64,000 nucleotides of DNA from Solirubrobacter ginsenosidimutans (lineage in GTDB: Bacteria > Actinomycetota > Thermoleophilia > Solirubrobacterales > Solirubrobacteraceae): NCBI RefSeq assembly GCF_027587205.1, contig NZ_JAPDOD010000026.1:1-64000 (forward strand), read 5' to 3'. The notes below the pieces were generated by a model. It was given only the letters and a program-made list of their open reading frames with translations, searched no databases and had not been told where the DNA came from. Below, one piece after another: positions 16,591 to 25,829 of this stretch; position 1 is the stretch's first letter; every line of letters begins with the position of its first letter. The position numbers were made by a program, and so were the translations under genes.

Positions 16591-18930
16591 CTAGGTGAGC
16601 TTGCGCTCGACCTGGCGGGTCTCGTAGACCTCCATCGTGTCGCCCTGCTCCACGTTGGAGTAGTTGTTGAGCACGACGCCGCACTCGAAGCCCGCGAGCA
16701 CTTCGCGGACGTCCTCGTTGAAGCGCCGCAGCGACCCGATCTCGCCGTCGTGGACGACGGCACCGTCGCGGATCAGGCGCACCTTCGCGCCGCGCGTGAC
16801 CTTGCCGTCGGTGACCATGCAGCCCGCGATCGTGCCGACCTTCGACGCGCGGAAGATCTCCCGCACCTCGATGTTGCCGACGACGTCCTCGACGGTCTCC
16901 GGCGCCAGCATGCCCTGCATGGCGTCGCGGAGCTCCTCGATCGCGCGGTAGATGACCGAGTAGTTCCGGATCTCCACCCCTTCGCGGTCCGCGAGCTGGC
17001 GGGCGTCGCCCACCGGCCGGACGTTGAAGCCCATGACGATCGCGTCCGACGCGGCCGCCAGGTTGATGTCGGACTCGGTGATGCCGCCGACCCCGGCGAG
17101 CACGATCGAGACCTGCACCTCTTCCTGGGGCAGCTTGGCGATCTCGTCCTCGAACGCCTCGAGCGAGCCGGACACGTCCGCCTTGAGCACGAGGTTGAGC
17201 TCGTTGAGGCCGCCACGCTGGTCGAAGATCGTCGCCAGCGAGCGCTTGTTGCCGCGGCGCCGCGCCTGCTGCTCGAGCTTCAAGCGGTTGGCGCGCTCAC
17301 CGGCCAGCGAACGGGCCTTGCGGTCGTTCTCGACCACGTGCGCGAACTCGCCCGCCTCGGGCACGGTGTCGAAGCCGAGCACCTCGACCGGCTCGGACGG
17401 CCCGGCGGTCTTGACGCGCTTGCCGGTGTAGTCCGACATCGCTCGCACGCGACCCCAATGGGCGCCCGCGACGATCGCGTCACCGATCTTCAGCGTGCCG
17501 CGCTGGACCAGCACCGTCACGACGGCGCCACGGCCCGGGTCGAGCTTGGACTCGATGACCGTGCCCGACGCGTCCGCGTCGGGGTTGGCGGTGAGCTCCT
17601 CGATCTCGGCCGTGAGCTGCAGGCCCTCGAGCAGATCCTCCAGGCCCTGCTTGGTCTTGGCCGAGACGTCGACGAACATCGTGTCGCCGCCCCACTCCTC
17701 GGGCTGGAGCCCGAGCTGGGTCATCTCCGTGCGGACGCGGTCAGGCTGCGCGCCTTCCTTGTCCACCTTGTTGACGGCGACGACGATCGGCACGTCGGCG
17801 GCCTTCGCGTGGTCGACGGCCTCGCGGGTCTGCGGGCGCACGCCGTCGTCGGCGGCGACCACGATGACCGCGATGTCCGTCGCCTGGGCGCCGCGGGCAC
17901 GCATGGCGGTGAACGCCTCGTGGCCCGGGGTGTCGAGGAACGTCGTCACGCGGCCGTCGTCCTGGTGGACCTGGTAGGCGCCGATGTGCTGCGTGATGCC
18001 GCCGGCTTCTCCCGCGGCCACGTCGGTCTGCCGGATCGCGTCCAGCAGCGACGTCTTGCCGTGGTCGACGTGACCCATGATCGTGATCACCGGGGGGCGC
18101 GGCTCGAGGTCCTCGTCGGCGTCCTCGAAGGTCGGATCGGCGTTGGCGTCCTCGGCCGCCGTGACGATCTCGATCTCCTTGTCGAACTCGTCGGCGATGA
18201 CCTGGATCACGTCGTCGGACAGCGTCTGCGTGAGCGTCGCCATCTCGCCGAGGCTCATCAGCTTCTTGATGATCTCCGGGACACCGATGCCGAGGTACTC
18301 CGCGACATCCTTGACGGTCGAGCCGGAGTTGAGGCGGATGAGGTCCGGCTTCAGCGCCGAGACGTCCTGCGCGACAGGCTCTTCGTAGGTACCGCGACGG
18401 CGACGGCCGCCGCGACGGCGCGGCGGACGATTCGGGGGACCGCCACCGGGGCCGCCACCAGGGCCGCCGGGACCGCCCGGGCCGCGGCGTGCGGCCTGGG
18501 AGTCGATGACGACCCTGCGGACGCCACCGGCCGAACCCGGAGCGCGCTCGCCCTGCAGCGAGGAGCGCGTCGGCCGGCGCGAACCCGGACCGCCCGCGGC
18601 ACCGTTGCCGGCTTCGGGCTTGGGCTTCGGCTTGGCCTTGGGCTTCGGCGGGGTCTTGGGGGCGAGATTCTCCGCGCGCGGGGCGCGCGCGGTGCCGTGA
18701 CCGAAGCCGGCGCGCTGCTGAAGCACCGGCGCAGCCGGCTTCTTCGCGGCGCCGTTGCTCGCGATCGCCTTGGGCTTGGGCTTACCGGTCAACGCGGCGT
18801 CGGCGAGCTTCTCGTCCACGGCGGTTGCGGCGGCCTTCACCTGGAGGCCGGCAGCGTTCAGCCGCTTAATGACCTCCGAGGTCGGCATGTCGTACTGCTT
18901 GGCTAGCTCGTGGACGCGCTTCTTGGCCAT
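16591..18930 (-). CDS. infB: Translation initiation factor IF-2
   Basis: A 779-residue GTPase that places fMet-tRNA on the ribosome. N-terminal domain [20 protein letters not shown] is at residues 1-55, then a low-complexity Lys/Pro/Ala and Gly/Arg-rich linker to about residue 200. The G domain has [26 protein letters not shown] and NKVDKEGA, and the C-terminal IF2 domains follow. It is short for actinobacteria (often 900-1,000 residues) because of the linker. The start at 18930 is inside the end of ylxR. Confidence 0.97.
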   Translation of the reverse strand: MAKKRVHELAKQYDMPTSEVIKRLNAAGLQVKAAATAVDEKLADAALTGKPKPKAIASNGAAKKPAAPVLQQRAGFGHGTARAPRAENLAPKTPPKPKAKPKPKPEAGNGAAGGPGSRRPTRSSLQGERAPGSAGGVRRVVIDSQAARRGPGGPGGPGGGPGGGPPNRPPRRRGGRRRRGTYEEPVAQDVSALKPDLIRLNSGSTVKDVAEYLGIGVPEIIKKLMSLGEMATLTQTLSDDVIQVIADEFDKEIEIVTAAEDANADPTFEDADEDLEPRPPVITIMGHVDHGKTSLLDAIRQTDVAAGEAGGITQHIGAYQVHQDDGRVTTFLDTPGHEAFTAMRARGAQATDIAVIVVAADDGVRPQTREAVDHAKAADVPIVVAVNKVDKEGAQPDRVRTEMTQLGLQPEEWGGDTMFVDVSAKTKQGLEDLLEGLQLTAEIEELTANPDADASGTVIESKLDPGRGAVVTVLVQRGTLKIGDAIVAGAHWGRVRAMSDYTGKRVKTAGPSEPVEVLGFDTVPEAGEFAHVVENDRKARSLAGERANRLKLEQQARRRGNKRSLATIFDQRGGLNELNLVLKADVSGSLEAFEDEIAKLPQEEVQVSIVLAGVGGITESDINLAAASDAIVMGFNVRPVGDARQLADREGVEIRNYSVIYRAIEELRDAMQGMLAPETVEDVVGNIEVREIFRASKVGTIAGCMVTDGKVTRGAKVRLIRDGAVVHDGEIGSLRRFNEDVREVLAGFECGVVLNNYSNVEQGDTMEVYETRQVERKLT

Positions 18931-19184
18931 GTTTTCGTTAAGTCTACGGTTTCCTGTGAGAGGGATACGGGCGCTCTGAAGGCGCGGTTGAAGGCGCGAC
19001 GAGCTGTCGCAGCCTCGATGCATTCGCGAGTTGGATGCAGCCAGGCGCCCCTGCCGGGCAGGGTCGCGCGAGGATCCGGCACCGCGCAGCCGTTCACGTT
19101 AGCGAAACGGGCAAGATGCGCTCGAGGCGCAACTTGCCCGCAGCCAACGCAGCGGCGCTGAGGCTTATGCCCCGACGCGGTCAG
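18903..19184 (-). CDS. ylxR: YlxR-type (DUF448) RNA-binding protein
   Basis: The YlxR domain sits where expected between nusA and infB: QRRCVGCGQVAPRAHLARFA, then PGRGAWLHPTRECIEAATAR. YlxR binds RNA and modulates RNase P in some Firmicutes. No ATG, GTG or TTG lies near the domain. The closest start is CTG at 19184, inside the nusA 3' end and preceded by AAGGA; it gives the tidy N-terminus [11 protein letters not shown]. The next candidate is a TTG at 19343, deep in nusA. It overlaps infB by 28 bases and nusA by 20. Confidence 0.8.
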   Translation of the reverse strand: MTASGHKPQRRCVGCGQVAPRAHLARFANVNGCAVPDPRATLPGRGAWLHPTRECIEAATARRAFNRAFRAPVSLSQETVDLTKTWPRSASTS

Positions 19185-20439
19185 TGTCCTTGTTGGCGAG
19201 CGCCTGATGGGCGTCGAGGCCGCAGTAACGCGAGCCCGGCAGCGCGGCGTTCGGGCAACGGCGGCCGTTGCCGAGGATCGCGGCGCAGCGACCGCCGGTC
19301 TCCTCCTCCTCGCCGTACCCGGAGTCCTGCTCTTCCTTGGCAAACTCCGTTTCGGAGCGGATGTCGACCCGCCAACCGGTCAGGCGCGCGGCGAGCCGCG
19401 CGTTCTGGCCTTCGCGGCCGATCGCCAGGCTGAGCTGGTCGTCGGGCACGATCACCGTGGCCTGCTTGTTGGTGTCGTCGACGAGCACCTCGCGCACACG
19501 CGCGGGGCTGAGGGCCTTGGCCACGAACCGGGCCGGCTCCTCGTTGTAAGGGATGATGTCGATCTTCTCGCCGCGCAGCTCGGAGACGACCATGCGCACG
19601 CGGGACCCGCGCGGGCCGACGCACGCGCCGACCGGATCGACGCCGTCGGCGTGCGAGACGACCGCGATCTTGGAGCGGTAGCCGGGCTCGCGGGCGACGC
19701 CGGTGATCTCCACCAGGCCGTCGGCGATCTCGGGCACCTCGAGCTCGAAGAGCTTCTTGATCAGCTCCGGGTCACGGCGGCTGACGATGATGCTCGGGCC
19801 GCGCGTGCTCGATGAGACTTCCTTGATCACGGCCTTGATGCGCTGCGAGTGGTCGTAGCGCTCGCCGTCGACCTGCTCGGACTTCGGCAGCAGCGCCTCC
19901 ACCCGCTCGCGCAGCTGCACGAGCGTGTAGCGGGAATCGGACTGCTGGACGATGCCGGTGATCAGCTCGCCCACACGGTCGCGGTACTCCTCGAACATCA
20001 TGTCGCGCTCGGCCTCCCGGATCCGCTGCAGGATCACCTGCTTGGCGGTCTGGGCGGCGATCCGCCCGAAGTCATGCGGCGTGACGTCGCGGATCTCGAT
20101 CTGGTCCTCGAAGTCACTCAGGCGGCCAGGATCGATGTCCGGCGCCTCAGGGATGATGACTTCGCCGGTCTCCGGGTCCACGCGGCGCTCGAGCGCCCCC
20201 GTGGCCTGCTCCTCGGCCTCGTCGAGCAGCTGATCCTCGAGCTCCTCGGGCAGGAGGAACTCCTCGACGATGAAGTCGCCGGAATCACGGTCCATGCGGA
20301 CGCGGGCGTAGCGCGCCGCGCCGGGCTGCTTCTTGTACGCGGACAGGAGCGCGTCCTCGAGCGCGCCCATCAGCTTCTCCTCGGAGATGCCCTTCTCGCG
20401 CCCGAGAGTCTTGACTGCTTCGACGATCTCTGCGGACAT
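19165..20439 (-). CDS. nusA: Transcription termination/antitermination factor NusA with Cys/His-rich tail
   Basis: A 424-residue NusA: N-terminal RNA-polymerase-binding domain ([20 protein letters not shown]), S1 domain around residues 130-200, and two KH domains ([20 protein letters not shown] and [21 protein letters not shown]). After KH2 comes an acidic Glu-rich linker and an unusual tail with Cys385-x9-Cys395-x10-Cys406-x4-His411, a probable small zinc site. It lacks the AR repeats of proteobacterial NusA. It starts 5 bases after the rimP stop. Confidence 0.96.
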   Translation of the reverse strand: MSAEIVEAVKTLGREKGISEEKLMGALEDALLSAYKKQPGAARYARVRMDRDSGDFIVEEFLLPEELEDQLLDEAEEQATGALERRVDPETGEVIIPEAPDIDPGRLSDFEDQIEIRDVTPHDFGRIAAQTAKQVILQRIREAERDMMFEEYRDRVGELITGIVQQSDSRYTLVQLRERVEALLPKSEQVDGERYDHSQRIKAVIKEVSSSTRGPSIIVSRRDPELIKKLFELEVPEIADGLVEITGVAREPGYRSKIAVVSHADGVDPVGACVGPRGSRVRMVVSELRGEKIDIIPYNEEPARFVAKALSPARVREVLVDDTNKQATVIVPDDQLSLAIGREGQNARLAARLTGWRVDIRSETEFAKEEQDSGYGEEEETGGRCAAILGNGRRCPNAALPGSRYCGLDAHQALANKDTDRVGA

Positions 20440-20444
20440 GTTCC

Positions 20445-20861
20445 TCAGTCTCCCACGAGGTTCGAACGATGGATGTCGGCGTAGGCGATCGACACGACGC
20501 CGGTCTCGGCGGCGACGGTGACTTCCCGATCGGTGGCGTTGAGGAGCTCGCCCGTGAAGGAGCGGCGTCCGTCATGGTCGCCCCGCGTACGTACACGGGC
20601 GCGCCTGCCGACGTAGCGGCTGAAATGCTCCGGCTTCGACAGCGGGCGCTCGGTGCCGGGTGAGGACACCTCGAGCGCGTAGCGTTCCCGCAGCTCGGGG
20701 AGGTGGTGGGTGACACGCTCGCAGAGGGCCAGCGTGACTCCCTGCGGGTGGTCGATGAAGAGGCGGACGAGGTCGCCCCCGACGACCTCGGCGAGCAGGA
20801 CCTCGACTTCGGGCTCCACCTCTGATAGGCGGGCCTCGATGTCGGCCTGGATCGTGCTCAT
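20445..20861 (-). CDS. rimP: Ribosome maturation factor RimP
   Basis: RimP helps 30S assembly and heads the nusA-infB operon in most bacteria. Diagnostic: the ALEVSSPGTERPLSKPEHFSRYVG segment (residues about 70-93) and the C-terminal SH3-like domain with DIHRSNLVGD. The ATG at 20861 is chosen because GGAGGTGAC precedes it by the right spacing; an upstream in-frame start at 20882 adds only MLNKGGD. A terminator-like hairpin with a U-tract ends 20 bases before the ATG, leaving no room for a separate promoter. Confidence 0.95.
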   Translation of the reverse strand: MSTIQADIEARLSEVEPEVEVLLAEVVGGDLVRLFIDHPQGVTLALCERVTHHLPELRERYALEVSSPGTERPLSKPEHFSRYVGRRARVRTRGDHDGRRSFTGELLNATDREVTVAAETGVVSIAYADIHRSNLVGD

Positions 20862-20880
20862 GTCACCTCCCTTATTCAAC

Positions 20881-20905
20881 AAAAAAGCGGGCTCTTCGCC
20901 CGCTT
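20881..20905 (-). terminator. Intrinsic terminator / possible attenuator just upstream of rimP
   Basis: In the leftward direction an 8-bp stem AAGCGGGC / GCCCGCTT (20885-20905) with a 5-base loop is followed at once by TTTTTT (20881-20886 as A residues on +). It ends 20 bases before the rimP ATG, whose ribosome-binding site starts at about 20871. A smaller GGCC-TTCC-GGCC hairpin is at 20915-20926. It either terminates the moxR-TPR unit or attenuates the rimP-nusA operon, or both. Confidence 0.85.
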
Positions 20906-20966
20906 CCCAAAGTTGGCCTTCCGGCCGCGAAAAGCTGTTTGTCCAGAGTAGCAGTGCGTTCGCGAT

Positions 20967-21326
20967 CTATGCCGCCTTACGCGCGCGGTCGCGATAGATG
21001 CGGTAGTCCCGGCGCTTGGGGTTCATGTTGGCGGCCAAGGTCAGCGGCTTGCGCGCCTCGGCGGTGCGGCCGAGCTGCATCAACGCGCGTCCGAGGCAGA
21101 ACAGCGCGTAGTCGTTCGTCGGGGCGGAATCGACGACCGCCTCGAACTCCGCTCGCGCCTCCTCGAACCTTCCGGTGCGGAAGTACGCCCGGCCGAGGCC
21201 CTCGCGGATCGAGGTCTTGTCGGGCTCGAGGTCCCGGGCCTTCGCGAGGGGGATGATCGCCTGGTGGTAGTGCCCGTCCTCCAGCAGCGCCATTCCTCGC
21301 TGATAGAGGTCATAGACATCGTCCAT
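20967..21326 (-). CDS. TPR-repeat protein (119 aa)
   Basis: A small soluble protein with about two and a half tetratricopeptide repeats: YDLYQRGMALLEDGHYHQAI, then IREGLGRAYFRTGRFEEARA and YALFCLGRALMQLGRTAEAR. It ends in a basic tail (RRDYRIYRDRARKAA). The likely role is protein-protein interaction. ATG at 21326 is the start that begins the first repeat, 22 bases after the transglutaminase stop, so it is the last gene of the moxR-DUF58-transglutaminase unit. Confidence 0.85.
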   Translation of the reverse strand: MDDVYDLYQRGMALLEDGHYHQAIIPLAKARDLEPDKTSIREGLGRAYFRTGRFEEARAEFEAVVDSAPTNDYALFCLGRALMQLGRTAEARKPLTLAANMNPKRRDYRIYRDRARKAA

Positions 21327-21348
21327 CCGGGCAATTGTAAGCCCAGAA

Positions 21349-23625
21349 TTACCTCGGCGGGAGGGCCCACCAGGCGCGAATATGGCCCAATATGCCGCCG
21401 CCGCGTCCGAGTTCGGCCCGCAGCCCGCGCCGTTGCGCGCGTGTGGGATGGCTCGGTTCGTCGCGGTAGCGGTTCTCACGCAGCGCGCGCACGTAGCCCG
21501 CGGCGGCGGGGGTGTTGGCGAAGCGCAACTCCAGCGCGTGCAGCGTCGTTCCGGGGGCCGGTTCGCGGCGGGTGCGCCTGAGCGCGCGCTCGAGCTCGGA
21601 CAGCGCCGGCGGGGCGCCGCGACGCCAGCGGCGCAGCGCGAGGTAGCCGAGGCCGGCCAGGGCGAACGCGCCCGCGACGATCGCCGGGATCCGCCACCAC
21701 GGCGCGGCCGGGTCGGTCACGGCGACGTTGGCGCCGCGCTCGCTGACCGGGTCGCCGCCGAAGTTGGAGCCGGTGGCGTTGCCGAGGTTGCCCCCCGTCG
21801 TCCTGGCGTCCAGCGGCTGGCTGCGGGCCGGGGAGTCGGCGGGCGTCGGGTCGAACGTCAGCCAGCCCCAGTTGGGGTAGTAGACCTCGACCCACGCGTG
21901 CGCGTCGAAGTCACGCACCACGTACTCGCCCGTCTTGAAGTCGGTGGCGCCGGTGGAGAAGCCGGTGGCGACGCGCGCGGGGATCCCGCCCATCCGCAGC
22001 AGCAGCGCCATCGCGCCGGAGTACTGCTGGCAGTAGCCCTGCTTGGTGTCGAACAGGAACCCGTCGAGGGTCGACGAGGCCCTCGGTGGCACCTCGGAGT
22101 ACGTGAACTCCTTGCCGGAGAAGTAGTCCAGCAGCCGCTGCACGTACTCGTCGGGGGTCTTCGCTCCGTCGCTGAGCTGGAGCGCGAGGGCGTAGATCCG
22201 GCCGAGGCCTGCCCGGTCGAGGACCTCGGTGGCCGTGCCGTTGCGCGGCGGGTAGACGATCGGGGCGCCCTTGGTGCCGAAGAACGGGAACGCGATGTCG
22301 AACTCGCTCGCGCCCGGGACGCCCGGCAGCGACGCGTGGATCGTCGCGTAGTTGGCGAGCGCCGACTCGTAGTCGACCCCCGCGCGGCGGCGCTGGCGCT
22401 CGGTCGGCTTGGGGGTGTAGACCGTCGCGGTGTACGCGTCGCCGCGGCGCAGCGTGCGCCCCGGGATGTAGAGCCCGTCGAGCGTGGGGATGGTCTCCAG
22501 GCGGGGAATGTCGATCTCCGACGCGAAGCCCGCGGTGACGAACTGGTCCGAACGCAGGTTGCGGACGGAGACCTTGATCTTCTGCGTCCAGTTCTTCAGC
22601 GCCAGCGGGTTGTCGGTCGGCAGCTCGTTGACCGACACCGGCGTGTCCGTGCGCCGCCAGATGTTGCCGTCGAACATGTCGAGGTTGGTCGTCTTCCAGT
22701 ACGCGGGCGTCTTGGCCTTCACGCGGATCAGCTCGCGCCCGTCGCGCGGCCAGTTCAGCCCGGCGTAGGTCTGGGTGTCCCAGTTGAACGACGTCGACTT
22801 CGAGGCCGACGTGTCGGCCGCCCACGTCTCGTAGTCGAACCAGGGGGTGTCGCGATTGAGGATCGGCGCGGCGCCGAGCGCCACGAGCGTCGCGACGACG
22901 GCCAGGGCGACGGCGGCGAGCGAGTCGCGCCGGCGCAGCTTCTCCAGGCGCAGGAACGCGACCATCAGCAGCGTGAAGACCGCGCCGCGCAGGAACTCGA
23001 CGGTGAAGTCGAGCGCGACGACCGGCACGACGTAGAGCACGATCAGCAGGAGCAGCGCCGCGGCCGGGAAGCCGAGCTTGGACCGTCGCGGCCAGAACGC
23101 GAGCAGCGCGGCCACCAGCACGAGCGCCGAGCCGCCGAGCGGGATCACGGTGCGCACCCAGTCGTCCAGGCCCCGGTAGGGCACGCGGACGCCCGGCAGA
23201 TCGGAGATCCCGCGTGAGATCCCGCTCGCCAGCTCGCCCCACCCGCCCGGAAGCAGCAGCTCGTCGGCGACCCGCCCGGCCAGGAGCATCAGCGCGACCA
23301 GCGGGACGATCGCCGCGACCGCCGCGACGACGCGCCACTTGCCCGGCAGCCGCCCCGCGCCGAGCATGGCGGCGACCGCCAGGATGGCCACGCCGACGAC
23401 GGTCCAGCCGCGCTTGGGCTCCGCGGGCTCGAGCATCGACATCCAGTGCAGCGCCCCCCACGCGGCGAGCGCGACGAACGCGATCGAACGCGCGACGGCG
23501 ACGGGCAGGACGGTCGCGCCGGTCGCGCTGCGGATCGTCGGCTTGACCGGCGTCGAGAGCTGGGTCGCGACGGCGTCGTCGTGCGACTTCGGGCGCTGCG
23601 GCGGCGGGGCGAGCGTCGCGCTCAC
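21349..23625 (-). CDS. Membrane transglutaminase-like protein (DUF3488 plus TGase core)
   Basis: A 758-residue protein: an N-terminal block of about six membrane helices (residues 45-260), a long extracellular domain, and a transglutaminase core with Cys532 (KQGYCQQYSG), His576 (FDAHAWVEVYYPNWGW) and Asp592 (FDPTP). One more helix follows at about 670-690, with a cytoplasmic basic tail. GTG at 23625 is the best start (MSATLAPPP). Together with DUF58 and MoxR it forms a known actinobacterial triad of unclear function, probably an extracytoplasmic crosslinking or proteolytic system controlled by the MoxR ATPase. Confidence 0.93.
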   Translation of the reverse strand: MSATLAPPPQRPKSHDDAVATQLSTPVKPTIRSATGATVLPVAVARSIAFVALAAWGALHWMSMLEPAEPKRGWTVVGVAILAVAAMLGAGRLPGKWRVVAAVAAIVPLVALMLLAGRVADELLLPGGWGELASGISRGISDLPGVRVPYRGLDDWVRTVIPLGGSALVLVAALLAFWPRRSKLGFPAAALLLLIVLYVVPVVALDFTVEFLRGAVFTLLMVAFLRLEKLRRRDSLAAVALAVVATLVALGAAPILNRDTPWFDYETWAADTSASKSTSFNWDTQTYAGLNWPRDGRELIRVKAKTPAYWKTTNLDMFDGNIWRRTDTPVSVNELPTDNPLALKNWTQKIKVSVRNLRSDQFVTAGFASEIDIPRLETIPTLDGLYIPGRTLRRGDAYTATVYTPKPTERQRRRAGVDYESALANYATIHASLPGVPGASEFDIAFPFFGTKGAPIVYPPRNGTATEVLDRAGLGRIYALALQLSDGAKTPDEYVQRLLDYFSGKEFTYSEVPPRASSTLDGFLFDTKQGYCQQYSGAMALLLRMGGIPARVATGFSTGATDFKTGEYVVRDFDAHAWVEVYYPNWGWLTFDPTPADSPARSQPLDARTTGGNLGNATGSNFGGDPVSERGANVAVTDPAAPWWRIPAIVAGAFALAGLGYLALRRWRRGAPPALSELERALRRTRREPAPGTTLHALELRFANTPAAAGYVRALRENRYRDEPSHPTRAQRRGLRAELGRGGGILGHIRAWWALPPR

Positions 23626-23658
23626 GGGCGCGCCTCGCGCGACGCCGCGCCCGGCATC

Positions 23659-23701
23659 GAGCGTCGAGTTTCTCGCGCAGAGCCGCAGAAAGTCGACGCT
23701 C
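23659..23701. repeat. 15-bp inverted repeat between DUF58 and transglutaminase genes
   Basis: The arms GAGCGTCGAGTTTCT (23659-23673) and AGAAAGTCGACGCTC (23687-23701) pair at 14 of 15 positions around a 13-base loop. They lie in the only sizeable gap (121 bases) of the moxR unit, 34 bases upstream of the transglutaminase GTG. No U-tract follows. It could be an mRNA processing or attenuation hairpin, an operator, or a dispersed palindromic element. Confidence 0.75.
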
Positions 23702-23746
23702 GTCGCGCGAGTCCGCGGGACGTCGACGGCCGCGGCACGCGCGGCA

Positions 23747-24847
23747 TCACGCCGCGCCCTCCAGCGCCGCAACGGCGGCGGCGCCGGACGCGCGGCCGGA
23801 GACGTAGCCGTAACAGCCCGCGACCTCGAGCATCGAGCGGCGGCCGCCGATCTCCCCCGGCACGACCACGAGGCATCCGCCCGGGGTGCGGCCGAGCCCG
23901 CGCGGGGCACGGTCGACGGGGCGAGCGGCGACGTAGATCACGAGCCCGCGGCGGTTCTGCGCCGCGGCCAGCGACGGGCCGGCGGCATCGTCCATCAGCG
24001 CCATGCGCACGTGCAGCGCGGGCCAGGACAGCAGGTCGTGCTCGATCACGGACGCGCGCCGATCGCCCGGCATCAACAGCGAGCAGCCGGTCTTGCGGGC
24101 GAAGTGGATGGCGAGCGAGGACGCGGCGCGGACCGCGGCGTCCAGCGCCTCGGGCGACGCCGGCGCCCGTGGGTCCATGACGACCAGCGGCCGCGAGTCG
24201 GCTTCGGAGATCAGCTTGCGCTCCATCAACCCCGCGCCACGCGCGAACGACTGCCAGTGGATCCGCGAGGCGGGTGAGCCCTCGCGCCACGGGCGCAGGC
24301 CGTCGATCTCGGTCTCGGCGGCGGCGAGCAGCGAGGCGCGGGCGTGCGCGGGAGTCGCGTCTCCCCCACCCGCGGTCAGGTTGACCGGGTAGATCTTCGG
24401 CAGGACCAGGATCTCGTCCGTCGCCGGCCCGGCGATCACGCGCTGCGCCAGGCCGAACGGGTCACGCAACACGAGGGCGGGCGGCGGGAGCCGGCGGCGG
24501 CCGCGGCGGCCGAAGGTGACCTCGATCCGCACCCGCGCCTGGCGGCGCCCCGCGGGAAGGCGGACCGGCTCGGGGAGCAGCGGCTCGTCGATCCAGCCGG
24601 GCGGAAGCGGCAGCCGTCCGGCCTTCGCCGAGAGCTTGACCTGCAGCGGCTGGTCCTCGATCACCGAGCGCACGCTGATCTCGCGGCCGAGCTTCGCGCC
24701 CACGCCGCCGAGCCCGATCCACGCCGCGGCACCCGCGCCGAGCAGCAGCAGCGCGGCGCCGGTGACGTAGAGCGGCTCGGCGTCGAACGTGCCCGCGACG
24801 ATCAGCAGCAGCAGGCCGAGCGCGGCGCACCCGATCGCGCTGCGCAC
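23747..24847 (-). CDS. DUF58 membrane protein
   Basis: A 366-residue protein with two N-terminal membrane helices (residues 1-50) and a cytoplasmic vWA-like region. The family hallmark LRPWREGSPASRIHWQSFARG is near the middle (about residues 195-215; quoted minus its last residue elsewhere as the DUF58 core). DUF58 proteins are encoded with MoxR ATPases, whose stop-start gap here is 7 bases, and with transglutaminases. They are thought to be MoxR substrates or adaptors in envelope assembly. Confidence 0.9.
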   Translation of the reverse strand: MRSAIGCAALGLLLLIVAGTFDAEPLYVTGAALLLLGAGAAAWIGLGGVGAKLGREISVRSVIEDQPLQVKLSAKAGRLPLPPGWIDEPLLPEPVRLPAGRRQARVRIEVTFGRRGRRRLPPPALVLRDPFGLAQRVIAGPATDEILVLPKIYPVNLTAGGGDATPAHARASLLAAAETEIDGLRPWREGSPASRIHWQSFARGAGLMERKLISEADSRPLVVMDPRAPASPEALDAAVRAASSLAIHFARKTGCSLLMPGDRRASVIEHDLLSWPALHVRMALMDDAAGPSLAAAQNRRGLVIYVAARPVDRAPRGLGRTPGGCLVVVPGEIGGRRSMLEVAGCYGYVSGRASGAAAVAALEGAA

Positions 24848-24854
24848 TACACCC

Positions 24855-25829
24855 TCACAACGCTCGGACCGACGCGATCGCGTCCGCGACGATCTCCGAG
24901 CGCTGGACGCCCGCGGCCTCGGGGGCGAGCATCAGACGGTGGGAGAGGACCGCGTCGGCGAGCGCCTGGACGTCGTCGGGGAGCGCGTGGTCGCGGCCGT
25001 GCACGAGCGCGCGGGCCTTGGCCGCGCGCAGGAGCATCAGGCCGGCGCGCGGCGACGCGCCGAGCTCGACGCGGTCGTCCTCGCGCGTGCGCCGCAGCAG
25101 CGCCACGATGTAGTTGCGCAGGGCTTGCGACGCGTGGACGCGGTGGGCGGTCTCGACGGCGTCGACGATCTCCGCGCGAGTCGCGACGGGCTCGAGGTCG
25201 AGCACGCGGTCGCGGGACTCGTGGCCGAGCAGCATCCCGGCCTCGGCCTCCGCGTTCGGGTAGCCCATCGAGAGCCGGACCATGAAGCGGTCCACCTGCG
25301 CCTCGGGCAGCGGGTAGGTGCCCTCGTACTCGACCGGGTTCTGCGTCGCGAAGACCAGGAACGGGCGCGCGAGCTCGTGCGAGGTGGCGTCGACGGTGAC
25401 GTTGCGCTCCTGCATGCACTCGAGCAGGCCGGATTGCGTCTTCGGTGACGCGCGGTTGACCTCGTCGACGATCACGACGTTGGCGAAGATCGGGCCCGGG
25501 CGGAACTCGAAGCGGCCTTCGCGCTGGTTGTAGATCTGCGAGCCGACGATGTCGGCCGGCAGCAGGTCGGCCGTGCACTGCACGCGTGCGAACGCGCAGT
25601 CGATCGAACGCGAGAGGGCCCGCGCCAGCGCGGTCTTGCCGACGCCCGGATAGTCCTCGACGAGGATGTGGCCCTCGGCCAGCATCGAGACGGTGACGTG
25701 CTCGAGCACCTCGTCCTTGACCTCGACGGCGCGGCGGATGTTCTCAGTGACGCGACGGGCGACCGCCACGGCGGTGTCGACCTCGGCCTGCGCGAGCCGC
25801 TCCGGGACGGCCTCCTCCAACGGTTCCAT
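24855..25829 (-). CDS. MoxR-family AAA+ ATPase
   Basis: A 324-residue chaperone-type ATPase: Walker A VEDYPGVGKTALARAL, Walker B NVVIVDEVNRASPKTQ, sensor 1 FLVFATQNPVEYEGTYPLPEAQ (a 22-residue segment abbreviated here to its core ATQNPVEYEGTYPLPEAQ) and arginine finger region DRFMVRLSMGYP. MoxR proteins remodel or assemble metalloenzymes and vWA/DUF58 partners. The ATG at 25829 directly abuts the coaBC stop codon (25830), so the moxR unit is read through from the coaBC operon. Confidence 0.95.
   Translation of the reverse strand: MEPLEEAVPERLAQAEVDTAVAVARRVTENIRRAVEVKDEVLEHVTVSMLAEGHILVEDYPGVGKTALARALSRSIDCAFARVQCTADLLPADIVGSQIYNQREGRFEFRPGPIFANVVIVDEVNRASPKTQSGLLECMQERNVTVDATSHELARPFLVFATQNPVEYEGTYPLPEAQVDRFMVRLSMGYPNAEAEAGMLLGHESRDRVLDLEPVATRAEIVDAVETAHRVHASQALRNYIVALLRRTREDDRVELGASPRAGLMLLRAAKARALVHGRDHALPDDVQALADAVLSHRLMLAPEAAGVQRSEIVADAIASVRAL

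Noticed and set aside
16750..18906. A 718-codon rightward frame opposite infB
   Set aside because: Antisense shadow of IF-2; composition typical of GC3-biased complements.
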